From NCBI GenBank assembly GCA_947626115.1, contig CANQQX010000013.1, forward strand, positions 1-34,265: a stretch of DNA of 34,265 nucleotides, read 5' to 3'. This DNA comes from an uncultured Bacilli bacterium (GTDB lineage: Bacteria; Bacillota_I; Bacilli_A; RF39; UBA660). This document shows positions 17,682 to 24,683 of this stretch, one piece after another; position 1 is the stretch's first letter, and each line of letters begins with the position of its first letter. Position numbers and translations under genes: made by a program. Below the pieces are notes generated by a model. That model had not been told where the DNA came from. It saw only the letters and a list, made by a program, of their open reading frames with translations, and did not search any database.

Positions 17682-19301
17682 ATGGAAGAAAATAATAATG
17701 AGAAAAAGAGACAAGTAAGACTAGCTATAATTGGAGTAACTGCATTATTGTTATTAACACTGGGAGCAACATTTGCCTTCTTTTTAATAGATACAGATAG
17801 TAGTACAAGTAAATCAAGTATTAAAAGTGATATTGAAAATATTGATAGTATAGCACTTCAAAAAGTAACAGATAACTTACATGTTAATTTAAGTGCAGCA
17901 GATATGGCTGAAGCAAATAAAAATACTGAATACTTTGGTGATGATGAAGCAGATTATGTAAAAACACTAGATGAAGGAATGCATAATTTAGGTAAGTTAA
18001 CTGCAACAGGTGGTAATGGAAAAACCAAATATATGTGTACAGCAAATGCGGTAATAACTATGCAAGTAGCAAATGAAACAGATATGGGTAAGTTTTTCAA
18101 TACAGGAGATGCTTATTTATATTTAAATGCTGGTTCATTACAACAAAGAATAGACTTAAGTGAATTAAAGGAAAGCGGAACAATGACTATACCATTTGAA
18201 ATAGGAATAACAAGTGAAAGTGAAAGACAAATAGATGGATATGTCGAAATAATAAACACATCATCAGATCAAACATATTTAGCAAATAAAACATTAAATA
18301 TCGATGTAACATTCCAAGATTTAGAATGTAATGTTGGAGTATCAGAAGTAGAGACAATTTTAAGAAAAAATGACAAAGAAAGCAAATTAACAACTAATTT
18401 AGTAAATGGCTTATATAGATATCAAGGTAATTCAATAGTAACAAATTTAGATACATATGATAGAGAAGATACAGTAAATGATAATTATATCTGTTTAGGA
18501 AGCGATTGTTCTACTGCAGAAAGTAATGATATGTTTAGAATACTTGGAGTATCAGAGGATGGAATAATAAAAGTCATCAAAAATACACCTATAGAACAGA
18601 AATTACAATGGTGGACAGATAATAAAACAGATATTAAATGGCCAGAAAGTTTAGCATATAAATATTTAAATAATGAATATTATAATGAATTATCAGTAAA
18701 TCTAAAAAATCAAATATTAGAAACAATCTGGAAATATGGAATTGTAAATGACGAATCAATATCAGAAGAGAATCAATCAAAGATGAATCAACTATGGGAA
18801 AGTTTGAATCAATTATGGGAAAGTGAAGTACCAACTGATGATGAATTGAGGCCTATATTAATAGAAATTACAAAATTATATGTTCAACAATATTTAAAAG
18901 CCGAATCAGAATTAACTAACAAAACAATAGGAAAGATAAGCTTAATGAATATAGCAGATTATTGTAGCAGTTTTGAAAGTAATACTAATGTAAATTGTGG
19001 TAGTTCGGGAATTAATTTAGACAGTTTAGATAATCCTCTTACAAGTGATGCTGGTATGTCTTGGTTAACACCTCACTCTGATGTAGTTGAGAATACAGCG
19101 ACTTATTCAGGTATTGATGATTCTGATCCTTATAGTATTCATAGGCAAGGTTTTGTTATACTACCAAATGGCGATACTTCAATAGGTGATTCCCCTTTTG
19201 ATGATGATGTCTCATCCCGTCCAGTCTTCTTCTTAACAAGTGATATCGAATTATCTGGTGAAGGAACAATAGAAAGCCCATTTACAATAGGAATTGAATA
19301 A
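17682..19301 (+). CDS. Variable surface protein family, member 1 (SipW-type signal, C-terminal RPVFFL/GTxxxPF module)
   Basis: The ATG at 17682 is chosen over the TTG at 17679. The N-terminus (EKKRQVRLAIIGVTALLLLTLGATFAFF) resembles the SipW-dependent signal peptides of TasA-like proteins. The domain after it (LQKVTDNLHVNLSAADM ... MCTANAVITMQVANET) is clearly homologous to that of the gene at 24684. A second shared module starts at LYRYQG and contains DNYICLGSDC ... MFRILGVSEDGIIKVIK. The C-terminus has SWLTPHSD ... GFVILPNGDTSIGD ... SRPVFFLTSDIELSGEGTIESPF, a lectin/FGE-like surface domain ending. Probably exported and wall- or filament-associated; the ligand is unknown. It is transcribed from poly-G promoter copy 1 and followed by a terminator. 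Confidence 0.8.
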   Translation: MEENNNEKKRQVRLAIIGVTALLLLTLGATFAFFLIDTDSSTSKSSIKSDIENIDSIALQKVTDNLHVNLSAADMAEANKNTEYFGDDEADYVKTLDEGMHNLGKLTATGGNGKTKYMCTANAVITMQVANETDMGKFFNTGDAYLYLNAGSLQQRIDLSELKESGTMTIPFEIGITSESERQIDGYVEIINTSSDQTYLANKTLNIDVTFQDLECNVGVSEVETILRKNDKESKLTTNLVNGLYRYQGNSIVTNLDTYDREDTVNDNYICLGSDCSTAESNDMFRILGVSEDGIIKVIKNTPIEQKLQWWTDNKTDIKWPESLAYKYLNNEYYNELSVNLKNQILETIWKYGIVNDESISEENQSKMNQLWESLNQLWESEVPTDDELRPILIEITKLYVQQYLKAESELTNKTIGKISLMNIADYCSSFESNTNVNCGSSGINLDSLDNPLTSDAGMSWLTPHSDVVENTATYSGIDDSDPYSIHRQGFVILPNGDTSIGDSPFDDDVSSRPVFFLTSDIELSGEGTIESPFTIGIE

Positions 19302-19354
19302 GTAAATAAAAGGTCTAAATAAAATTTAATAATTTTAAAAACAAATGTACTAAA

Positions 19355-19379
19355 AAATGCTAAAAATTAGCATTTTTTT
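19355..19379 (+). terminator. Rho-independent terminator after surface protein 1
   Basis: AAATGCTAA pairs with TTAGCATTT across a short A loop, followed by T7. Confidence 0.85.
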
Positions 19380-19411
19380 CAATTTTTTGTGAAAATTTTC
19401 ATGAAAAAAAA

Positions 19412-19445
19412 GGAAATCGGCAAAAAAAAGCAAATAATATATATA
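19412..19445 (+). promoter_or_regulatory. Shared cis element, copy A (upstream of the C39 exporter)
   Basis: GAAAATTTTC ATGA, an A-run, GGAAAT, then after 17 nt TAATATATATA, directly before the AAGGAGG ribosome binding site. The A-run/GGAAAT block matches the copies before the RhuM-Fic gene and before the gene at 34191. The CACT/AGTG ends seen in those two copies are absent here. Confidence 0.5.
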
Positions 19446-19461
19446 GAAGGAGGAAAAAATA

Positions 19462-21519
19462 ATGCGTAAATCCAAAGCTATTATTCAACATGATTTTAAA
19501 GATTGTGGCGTTACTTGTATGCAATGGATAATCATCTATTATGGTGGTTATATATCTTTAGAAAAACTAAGAGAAGATACCCTTACAGATAGTAATGGAA
19601 CGAATGCTTATCAAATAGTTACTGCTTTTAAGAAGTGGGGATTTGATGCAAAGGGGATTTTGGTGCATGACTTGACAAAAGACGTTAAGTTTCCATTAAT
19701 TGCCCATATGGAACTAGATAATGGTTTAGAGCATTTTGTCGTTGTTAAAGAATGTCTTAATGATACTGTGTACTTAATGGATCCAGGTATCGGTAATATT
19801 AAGATGACTTTAGCAAAATTTAACAAATTATTTACCGGACATATTATTTTAGTATATCCAAGAGATAACATTGTTAAAATGGATAAAGGCATAACTATTT
19901 CTAAATTATTTTTAAACATCATTAGTAAGGAAAAGTTTCTCATTGTAAAAATAATTTTAACTAGTTTAGTATGGACAATACTTTCTATAATAAGCAGTTA
20001 TTATTTGAAAGCAGGTAGTAATCTTCTTGATTATAATCTTTATTTATTAAAATGTTTTGTTGTTTCCTTTGGGATTATAACTTTACTTAAAGTTTTATCA
20101 TTATATATTCGCGAGTATTTTGAAAATCATTTAAGTAACTTAGTAGATACATACATTTACCCAGAATTTTTAAGACACTTATTTTATCTTCCTTCAAAAG
20201 TCATTAAGAGTCGTAGTACAGGAGAAATAGTAACAAGAATAAGTGAGCTATCCAACATTAAAAGTTTATTTTCTGATATCTTTATCTCTTGTTTCTTAGA
20301 CTCTTTGATGGCTATTATATCTATAGTAATATTATTTATGATAAATCATAGTCTTTGTTATATTTTAATCATCTGTATTGTTATTTATACTATTTATAGT
20401 ATTATCATAAGTAAAATTATCTATAAAAAAGTATTAGAGAATATTAATTATCAAACAGAATTTAATAGTTTAACAATTGAAAATATTTCCATGTTTGATA
20501 GTATTAAGAATTTAAATATAACTGATAATATATTAATTAAATTAGAAAAGAGTTTAGCTAATTATTTATTTGATAATTATCATTTTAATAGTTTTTTTAA
20601 TCTTTCTAATTTAGGTAAAGACTTTTTACTAGAGATGTGTTTATTTATTATTAATTCTTATGGCTTCTATAACATATTAAATGGTAATCTTACTATAATA
20701 GATTTATTTACATTTAATTTAATATTGGCATATTTTATTGATCCAATTAAAAATATTATTAGTATTTTACCAAAATATAATTATGTTAAAGCATCATTTA
20801 CCAAGATAAGTGAATTTATTAATCTTGATGAAGAAGAAATAAAGGAAGATAATAATTTACTTAAAGGAGATATCTGTTTTAAAAATGTAAGTTACTCTTA
20901 TAATAATTATAATAATGTTATAGATAATTTAAGTTTTAATATAAAAAGTGGTGAGCATACTTTATTAAATGGTATATCTGGATCAGGTAAAAGTACCATA
21001 TGTAAGCTTTTATATAAAGAAAATTATAATTATCAAGGTGAAATATTAATTGATAATTGTAATATTAAAGATTTAAGTTTAGGAAGTATTAGAGATAGTA
21101 TTTTATATGTATCACAAAATGAAGAATTATTTACAGGTTCCATTAAAGATAATATTTTAATGGGAAGAGATGTGCCAGATAATTTATTTCAAGATGTAGC
21201 AAATATTTGTGAACTTGAAAGCATCGTTAGTAAAAAAAGTATGCGTTATGATTCTTTAGTAGAAGTTTCGGCTAAAAATATATCTGGTGGTGAAAAACAA
21301 CGAATAATTTTAGCCAGAGGTTTACTTAAGAATGCTAATATTATTATTTTAGATGAAGCCTTATCCGAAGTAGATAAAGATTTAGAAAGCAAAATTATTA
21401 AAAATATTAAGAAATATTTTCATGATAAAACCATTATTTATATATCTCATAAAAATCAAACTCGCAATTTTAATCACATTATCAATTTAGGAGAGAAAAA
21501 TGAATTACTTTCAAGTTAA
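19462..21519 (+). CDS. Peptidase-containing ABC exporter for double-glycine-leader peptides
   Basis: A LagD/ComA/PCAT-type transporter that cleaves and exports GG-leader peptides. The 685-aa protein has an N-terminal C39 peptidase domain with Gln9, Cys15 (HDFKDCGVTCM), His91 (LEHFVVV) and Asp107 (LMDPG), so the triad is intact. Transmembrane helices span about residues 150-430, including the ABC-exporter-like EYFENHLSNLVDTYIYPEFLRHL. The ATPase domain has Walker A GISGSGKST, Q-loop SQNEELF, signature ISGGEKQR, Walker B IIILDEALSEVD and the His switch ISHK, all intact. RBS GAAGGAGG. It overlaps the next gene by 20 nt, and two candidate GG-leader substrates follow within 600 nt, giving a compact secretion locus. 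Confidence 0.95.
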   Translation: MRKSKAIIQHDFKDCGVTCMQWIIIYYGGYISLEKLREDTLTDSNGTNAYQIVTAFKKWGFDAKGILVHDLTKDVKFPLIAHMELDNGLEHFVVVKECLNDTVYLMDPGIGNIKMTLAKFNKLFTGHIILVYPRDNIVKMDKGITISKLFLNIISKEKFLIVKIILTSLVWTILSIISSYYLKAGSNLLDYNLYLLKCFVVSFGIITLLKVLSLYIREYFENHLSNLVDTYIYPEFLRHLFYLPSKVIKSRSTGEIVTRISELSNIKSLFSDIFISCFLDSLMAIISIVILFMINHSLCYILIICIVIYTIYSIIISKIIYKKVLENINYQTEFNSLTIENISMFDSIKNLNITDNILIKLEKSLANYLFDNYHFNSFFNLSNLGKDFLLEMCLFIINSYGFYNILNGNLTIIDLFTFNLILAYFIDPIKNIISILPKYNYVKASFTKISEFINLDEEEIKEDNNLLKGDICFKNVSYSYNNYNNVIDNLSFNIKSGEHTLLNGISGSGKSTICKLLYKENYNYQGEILIDNCNIKDLSLGSIRDSILYVSQNEELFTGSIKDNILMGRDVPDNLFQDVANICELESIVSKKSMRYDSLVEVSAKNISGGEKQRIILARGLLKNANIIILDEALSEVDKDLESKIIKNIKKYFHDKTIIYISHKNQTRNFNHIINLGEKNELLSS

Positions 21520-21913
21520 TTATTATCGTTTAAGAAATTTATCCCAAAAACATCTTTTTGCTATAATCATTCTTATTATAATAATTGGGATTTTTATTTT
21601 AGGATTTAGTTATTTTAAAGTAGTTAGTAGAAAATATAATTGTTATGGTATTTATCAAAATAATTTGTTAAATATAAAAGTTATGCAAGATAAAATAGAT
21701 ATATTTAAAGATAATAAAGAACTTGTTTTTAATAATCATAAAGTAGCATATAAAATTAAAAATATGGGTGAATATGAATTAATAGATAATAAGATTTATC
21801 AGAATATTTATCTTACTATAGATGGTAATGTTTATGATAATGAAGTAGGAGAAGTTGAAATTTATTATCGTAAAGAAAAATTAATAAAATTTATTTTTGA
21901 ATTATTTAAGTAA
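21500..21913 (+). CDS. Small single-pass membrane protein, possible exporter accessory or immunity protein
   Basis: A 137-aa protein with a basic N-terminus, one strong transmembrane segment (residues about 18-39, HLFAIIILIIIIGIFILGFSYF) and a hydrophilic outer part of about 95 residues. Its position after a C39 exporter is where an HlyD/LcnD-type accessory protein would sit, and the N-terminal layout resembles such proteins. At 137 aa it is far shorter than the usual 400 or more residues and lacks the coiled-coil hairpin. It could be a minimal accessory protein or the immunity protein; sequence alone does not decide. The start has GGAGAG upstream and overlaps the exporter gene; the first GG-leader gene starts 14 nt after its stop. 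Confidence 0.75.
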   Translation: MNYFQVNYYRLRNLSQKHLFAIIILIIIIGIFILGFSYFKVVSRKYNCYGIYQNNLLNIKVMQDKIDIFKDNKELVFNNHKVAYKIKNMGEYELIDNKIYQNIYLTIDGNVYDNEVGEVEIYYRKEKLIKFIFELFK

Positions 21914-21927
21914 AGGAGGTAATAGTA

Positions 21928-22077
21928 ATGGAACTTAATAATGAAGAAATGATGAATGTTAAAGGAGGCGCAATTAGTTTTAATATTGCGGCATTGATAA
22001 CTGGTATAGCCACTGGTGTCGTAACCTTTTTGGTTGGAGTTTTTGATGGATTTTTAAATCCTAATAAATGTAAGTAG
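21928..22077 (+). CDS. Double-glycine-leader peptide 1 (bacteriocin-like)
   Basis: A 49-aa peptide absent from the ORF track, with a strong AAAGGAGG ribosome binding site. The leader MELNNEEMMNVKGG matches the LSxxELxxIxGG consensus processed by C39 exporters. Cleavage after Gly14 gives a 35-aa mature peptide with a long hydrophobic helix, a GxxxG motif (GIATG), and a C-terminal NPNKCK with a single Cys. It follows the exporter and small membrane genes directly. It could be one half of a two-peptide bacteriocin or a signalling peptide. The single Cys leaves intermolecular disulfide formation possible. Confidence 0.85.
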   Translation: MELNNEEMMNVKGGAISFNIAALITGIATGVVTFLVGVFDGFLNPNKCK

Positions 22078-22085
22078 GAGTATCT

Positions 22086-22247
22086 ATGTTAAGTAATGAA
22101 GAATTAATGGAAGTAAAAGGTGGTTCAGTAACCGGTGCTTTAGTTTCAGCATTAGTTACATTAATGGATTCTATTTTTGATTTGGGTAGATCCCTTGGAA
22201 CATCTATTAAAAGAGTAGTGTCAAAAAAATATTGTAAAATGAATTAG
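22086..22247 (+). CDS. Double-glycine-leader peptide 2 (bacteriocin-like)
   Basis: A 53-aa peptide absent from the ORF track. It starts 8 nt after peptide 1 with AGGAG upstream of the ATG. The leader MLSNEELMEVKGG is a near-perfect GG leader. Cleavage after Gly13 gives a 40-aa mature peptide with an amphipathic or hydrophobic N-terminal half, a GxxxG (GRSLG) and a cationic tail (KRVVSKKYCKMN) containing one Cys. The similar leaders, adjacent genes, GxxxG motifs and cationic tail fit a class IIb two-peptide bacteriocin. Activity is inferred. Confidence 0.85.
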   Translation: MLSNEELMEVKGGSVTGALVSALVTLMDSIFDLGRSLGTSIKRVVSKKYCKMN

Positions 22248-22271
22248 TATTTACAATTAGTTTATTTTTAG

Positions 22272-22300
22272 TTGTCAAACCATTAGTGAAGTGTTATAAT
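22272..22300 (+). promoter_or_regulatory. Sigma-A-type promoter of rpsU-yqeY
   Basis: TTGTCA, a 17-nt spacer and TATAAT, 33 nt before the rpsU ATG. Confidence 0.8.
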
Positions 22301-22333
22301 AATTCTTAGAAAAAACGCGAAGGGAGGGCGATT

Positions 22334-22519
22334 ATGACAAAGGTTGTAGTTAATGGCAATATTGATGCTGCTTTAAGAAAATTTAAAGTAAAAGTTGCTA
22401 GAAGTGGTGTCCCTTCAGAACTTAAAAAGAAAAAATTTCATATTAAACCAGGAGTTGAAAGAAGAATCAAAAAAGAAGAAGGCATTAAAAATTCTCATAA
22501 GAGAAATCGTTATAATTAA
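22334..22519 (+). CDS. rpsU: 30S ribosomal protein S21
   Basis: Small basic ribosomal protein (61 aa) of the 30S platform. The family pattern is visible: a short beta start (VVVNGNIDAALRKFKVKVARSGV), then the Lys/Arg-rich helical tail (LKKKKFHIKPGVERRIKKEE). RBS AAGGGAGGG. It is followed 14 nt later by yqeY, the usual Firmicutes arrangement. Confidence 0.95.
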   Translation: MTKVVVNGNIDAALRKFKVKVARSGVPSELKKKKFHIKPGVERRIKKEEGIKNSHKRNRYN

Positions 22520-22533
22520 GGAGGCAAAAAATT

Positions 22534-22971
22534 ATGTTTGCAAAAATTAATACCGATTTAATGAATGCTTTAAAATCCGGTGATAAATTTAAATTGTCTG
22601 TTCTAAGAATGTTAAAAAGTGCTTTACAACTTGAATCAATTAATAATAAAAAAGAATTAACTGATGAAGTTGTTATAAGTGTTTTAAAAAGACAAGTTAA
22701 ACAAAGAAATGATTCCATAAAAGAGTATGAAGAATTAGGTAAAGAAGAAGTAGTTAATGATTTAAAACATGAAATAGAAATTATTAATGAATATTTACCA
22801 GAAGAAGCCAGTGGCGAAGAAATACAAAAAGTAATAGATGAAGCTTTTCAAGAATTAAATCCAACTAGCATGAAAGACATGGGAAAAGTTATGAAATTTG
22901 TAACTGAACACTTAGCTAATGCTGACATGAGTAAAGTAAGTGCTCTTGTCAAAAATAAACTAAATAGTTAA
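22534..22971 (+). CDS. yqeY: YqeY/GatB-tail domain protein
   Basis: A 145-aa protein with the YqeY pattern: MFAKINTDLMNALKSGDKFKLSVLRMLKSAL, then VISVLKRQVKQRNDSIKEYEELGKEE, EIEIINEYLPE, and a C-terminal part MKDMGKVMKFVTEHL resembling the GatB tRNA-binding tail. The family is thought to relate to tRNA or aminoacyl-tRNA metabolism, but its function is not settled. It is co-transcribed with rpsU, has RBS AAGGAGG, and is followed by a terminator. Confidence 0.93.
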   Translation: MFAKINTDLMNALKSGDKFKLSVLRMLKSALQLESINNKKELTDEVVISVLKRQVKQRNDSIKEYEELGKEEVVNDLKHEIEIINEYLPEEASGEEIQKVIDEAFQELNPTSMKDMGKVMKFVTEHLANADMSKVSALVKNKLNS

Positions 22972-23000
22972 AGATCGATTGAAAAACATCGGTCTTTTTT
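22972..23000 (+). terminator. Rho-independent terminator of rpsU-yqeY
   Basis: AGATCGAT and ATCGGTCT pair with one G-T, followed by T6. It directly abuts the yqeY stop. Confidence 0.85.
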
Positions 23001-23011
23001 GTAATTTGTTC

Positions 23012-23039
23012 TTGATTCTCGGGGGGGGTATATTATAAT
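23012..23039 (+). promoter_or_regulatory. Poly-G spacer promoter, copy 2 (8 G, 16-nt spacer)
   Basis: TTGATT, then CTCGGGGGGGGTATAT (16 nt, eight G at 23021-23028), then TATAAT. It is followed by AATCTTATAATAA, which is also shared with copies 3 and 4. It lies 27 nt before the surface-protein ATG. Confidence 0.85.
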
Positions 23040-23066
23040 AATCTTATAATAAGAAGGTTATTATAG

Positions 23067-24560
23067 ATGAAGAGAGTAATAAAAAATAATTACAAAATAA
23101 TAATTGGTATCTTAATAGGTGTTATATTATCAGTAACAACAGTATATGCAATTGATGCCTATATCGAAAGTAATAAAGTAGCCTATAATAATCATAATAA
23201 AAGTAATGTCGAAGAAGCCATAGATGAACTATATGAACGAAGTGGTATACATAAAGATAAATGGATAGATCCAGTACTTAATGGAGCAGATCCAGTATTA
23301 AAAGATCCATTAATACCAGTAGAAATAAAACCAAATGGTGATGTGTATTATGCAAGTTTAAATAGTGAATGGTATAACTATAGTGAAAAGAAATGGGCCA
23401 ATGCCGTAATACTAATAGATAATCCAAGTAATACAAATTATAAAGAAGGAGATCACATAATAGAAGATGATATTGAAAGTTATTTTGTCTGGATACCAAG
23501 ATATCAATATAAGATATGGACTTTAGCAAATAGTGAAGAATATACAAATGTAATAGATGGAAGTACATTAGTAAATGGAAGTTATGCTACATCCCCAACG
23601 CAAGTTTTAAATAAATCAATAATAATAGATATAAAATTTGGAACAATTAATGATATACCAATGATGTCAGAAAGTGAAGCTACGATTGGGAAATATTATA
23701 CTCATCCAGCATTTACCTTAGGAAATAAAGATTTAAATGGCTTTTGGATAGGTAAATTTGAAACAGGATATAAAGGAGCAGATAGTACTACTAGTGCTCA
23801 AGTAGATAGCGAAGAAAAAAATAGTGTCATAATAAAGCCAGATGTGTATTCATGGCGGGGAATTAAAGTTAAAAATATGTATATGACATCATATAATTAT
23901 GAAAGAGATTTAGATAGTCATATGTTAAAAAATGTTGAATGGGGAGCAGTAGCGTATTTATCACACTCAATATATGGTATTGGAAATGAAATAAAAATAA
24001 ATAATACAGCTGATTTTAAAACTGGCTATGTAACAGCACCAAATATTAAGCAAATTTCTCGTTTGGGAATTTGTGTAGCAAGTACTGATGAAACTCAAAC
24101 CCAACCATGGAATACATCAACTGGTTATTTGGGGACGACAACCGGTAATATAAGCGGGGTGTATGATATGAGTGGTGGTAGCTGGGAACATGTGGCAGGA
24201 TGTATTGAAGGATTAGTTGGCTATAGTGGCTTTGATACTACAACCTTAGCAAATGAAATGGCTAAAGGATATATTGACAAATATCCTATTAATAGTACTG
24301 AAACATCTTATAATAATAGAATAATCGGAGATGCGACAGGCGAGATGGGACCATTCTACCAATATTTCGATGTTAGTGAACTTAATAGTTATCATAATAG
24401 TTGGTATGCTGATTGGTCTTACTTTATTAAATCGACGACTTCCTGGTTTGGACGAGGTGGATCTAGTTGTGATGGTGGAGTAGCAGGTCAATTTTACTTC
24501 TATGGTAATCCTGGTGGAGCACTTTCTAATGTTTCTTTTCGCATAGCTCTTGCATTATAA
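23067..24560 (+). CDS. Exported FGE/C-type-lectin-like surface protein with a possible hypervariable C-terminus
   Basis: A 497-aa protein with a signal peptide or anchor (residues 1-28, ending VYA). It is followed by SNKVAYNNHNKSNVEEAIDELYE, a segment I associate with exported gut-Firmicutes proteins. From about residue 130 the pattern is that of the formylglycine-generating-enzyme/C-type-lectin fold: YFVWIPRYQYKIW, GFWIGKFETGY, GVYDMSGGSWEHVAG, and finally WFGRGGSS ... VSFRIALAL. No catalytic role is implied, because this fold is often used only for ligand display. The last 41 residues look like a diversity-generating-retroelement variable region (see findings). No reverse transcriptase or template repeat was found in the window. 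It is transcribed from poly-G promoter copy 2. Confidence 0.8.
   Translation: MKRVIKNNYKIIIGILIGVILSVTTVYAIDAYIESNKVAYNNHNKSNVEEAIDELYERSGIHKDKWIDPVLNGADPVLKDPLIPVEIKPNGDVYYASLNSEWYNYSEKKWANAVILIDNPSNTNYKEGDHIIEDDIESYFVWIPRYQYKIWTLANSEEYTNVIDGSTLVNGSYATSPTQVLNKSIIIDIKFGTINDIPMMSESEATIGKYYTHPAFTLGNKDLNGFWIGKFETGYKGADSTTSAQVDSEEKNSVIIKPDVYSWRGIKVKNMYMTSYNYERDLDSHMLKNVEWGAVAYLSHSIYGIGNEIKINNTADFKTGYVTAPNIKQISRLGICVASTDETQTQPWNTSTGYLGTTTGNISGVYDMSGGSWEHVAGCIEGLVGYSGFDTTTLANEMAKGYIDKYPINSTETSYNNRIIGDATGEMGPFYQYFDVSELNSYHNSWYADWSYFIKSTTSWFGRGGSSCDGGVAGQFYFYGNPGGALSNVSFRIALAL
24435..24560 (+). other. Candidate variable region (VR-like 3' end of the 23067 gene)
   Basis: Between conserved framework residues (WF.RGG, AGQFYF, VSFRIAL) lie runs of codons that all end in T and differ at positions 1 and 2: TCT AGT TGT GAT GGT, then TAT GGT AAT CCT GGT, then CTT TCT AAT. 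This is what adenine mutagenesis of an AAT-rich template would leave. No template copy is in the window, so it is a candidate only. Confidence 0.45.
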
Positions 24561-24627
24561 TAATAAAAAATAAAGTAAAATTATATTCATTTTCAAAAAA
24601 TCTCTTGTTAAAAAAATTATGTGGCAC

Positions 24628-24655
24628 TTGACTCTTGGGGGGGGTATACTATAAT
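24628..24655 (+). promoter_or_regulatory. Poly-G spacer promoter, copy 3 (8 G, 16-nt spacer)
   Basis: TTGACT, then CTTGGGGGGGGTATAC (16 nt, eight G at 24637-24644), then TATAAT and AATCTTATAATAATA. The leader to the ATG (GGAGAGTCAGT) is the same as in copy 4. Confidence 0.85.
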
Positions 24656-24683
24656 AATCTTATAATAATATAGGAGAGTCAGT

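Noticed and set aside
23067-24560. Complete diversity-generating retroelement in the window
   Set aside because: No reverse transcriptase ORF and no second copy of the AGQFYF/VSFRIAL coding stretch is present; only a candidate target is here.
23067-24560. Functional formylglycine-generating enzyme
   Set aside because: Only the fold pattern is seen; the protein is exported and its C-terminus looks like a display surface, with no sulfatase nearby.
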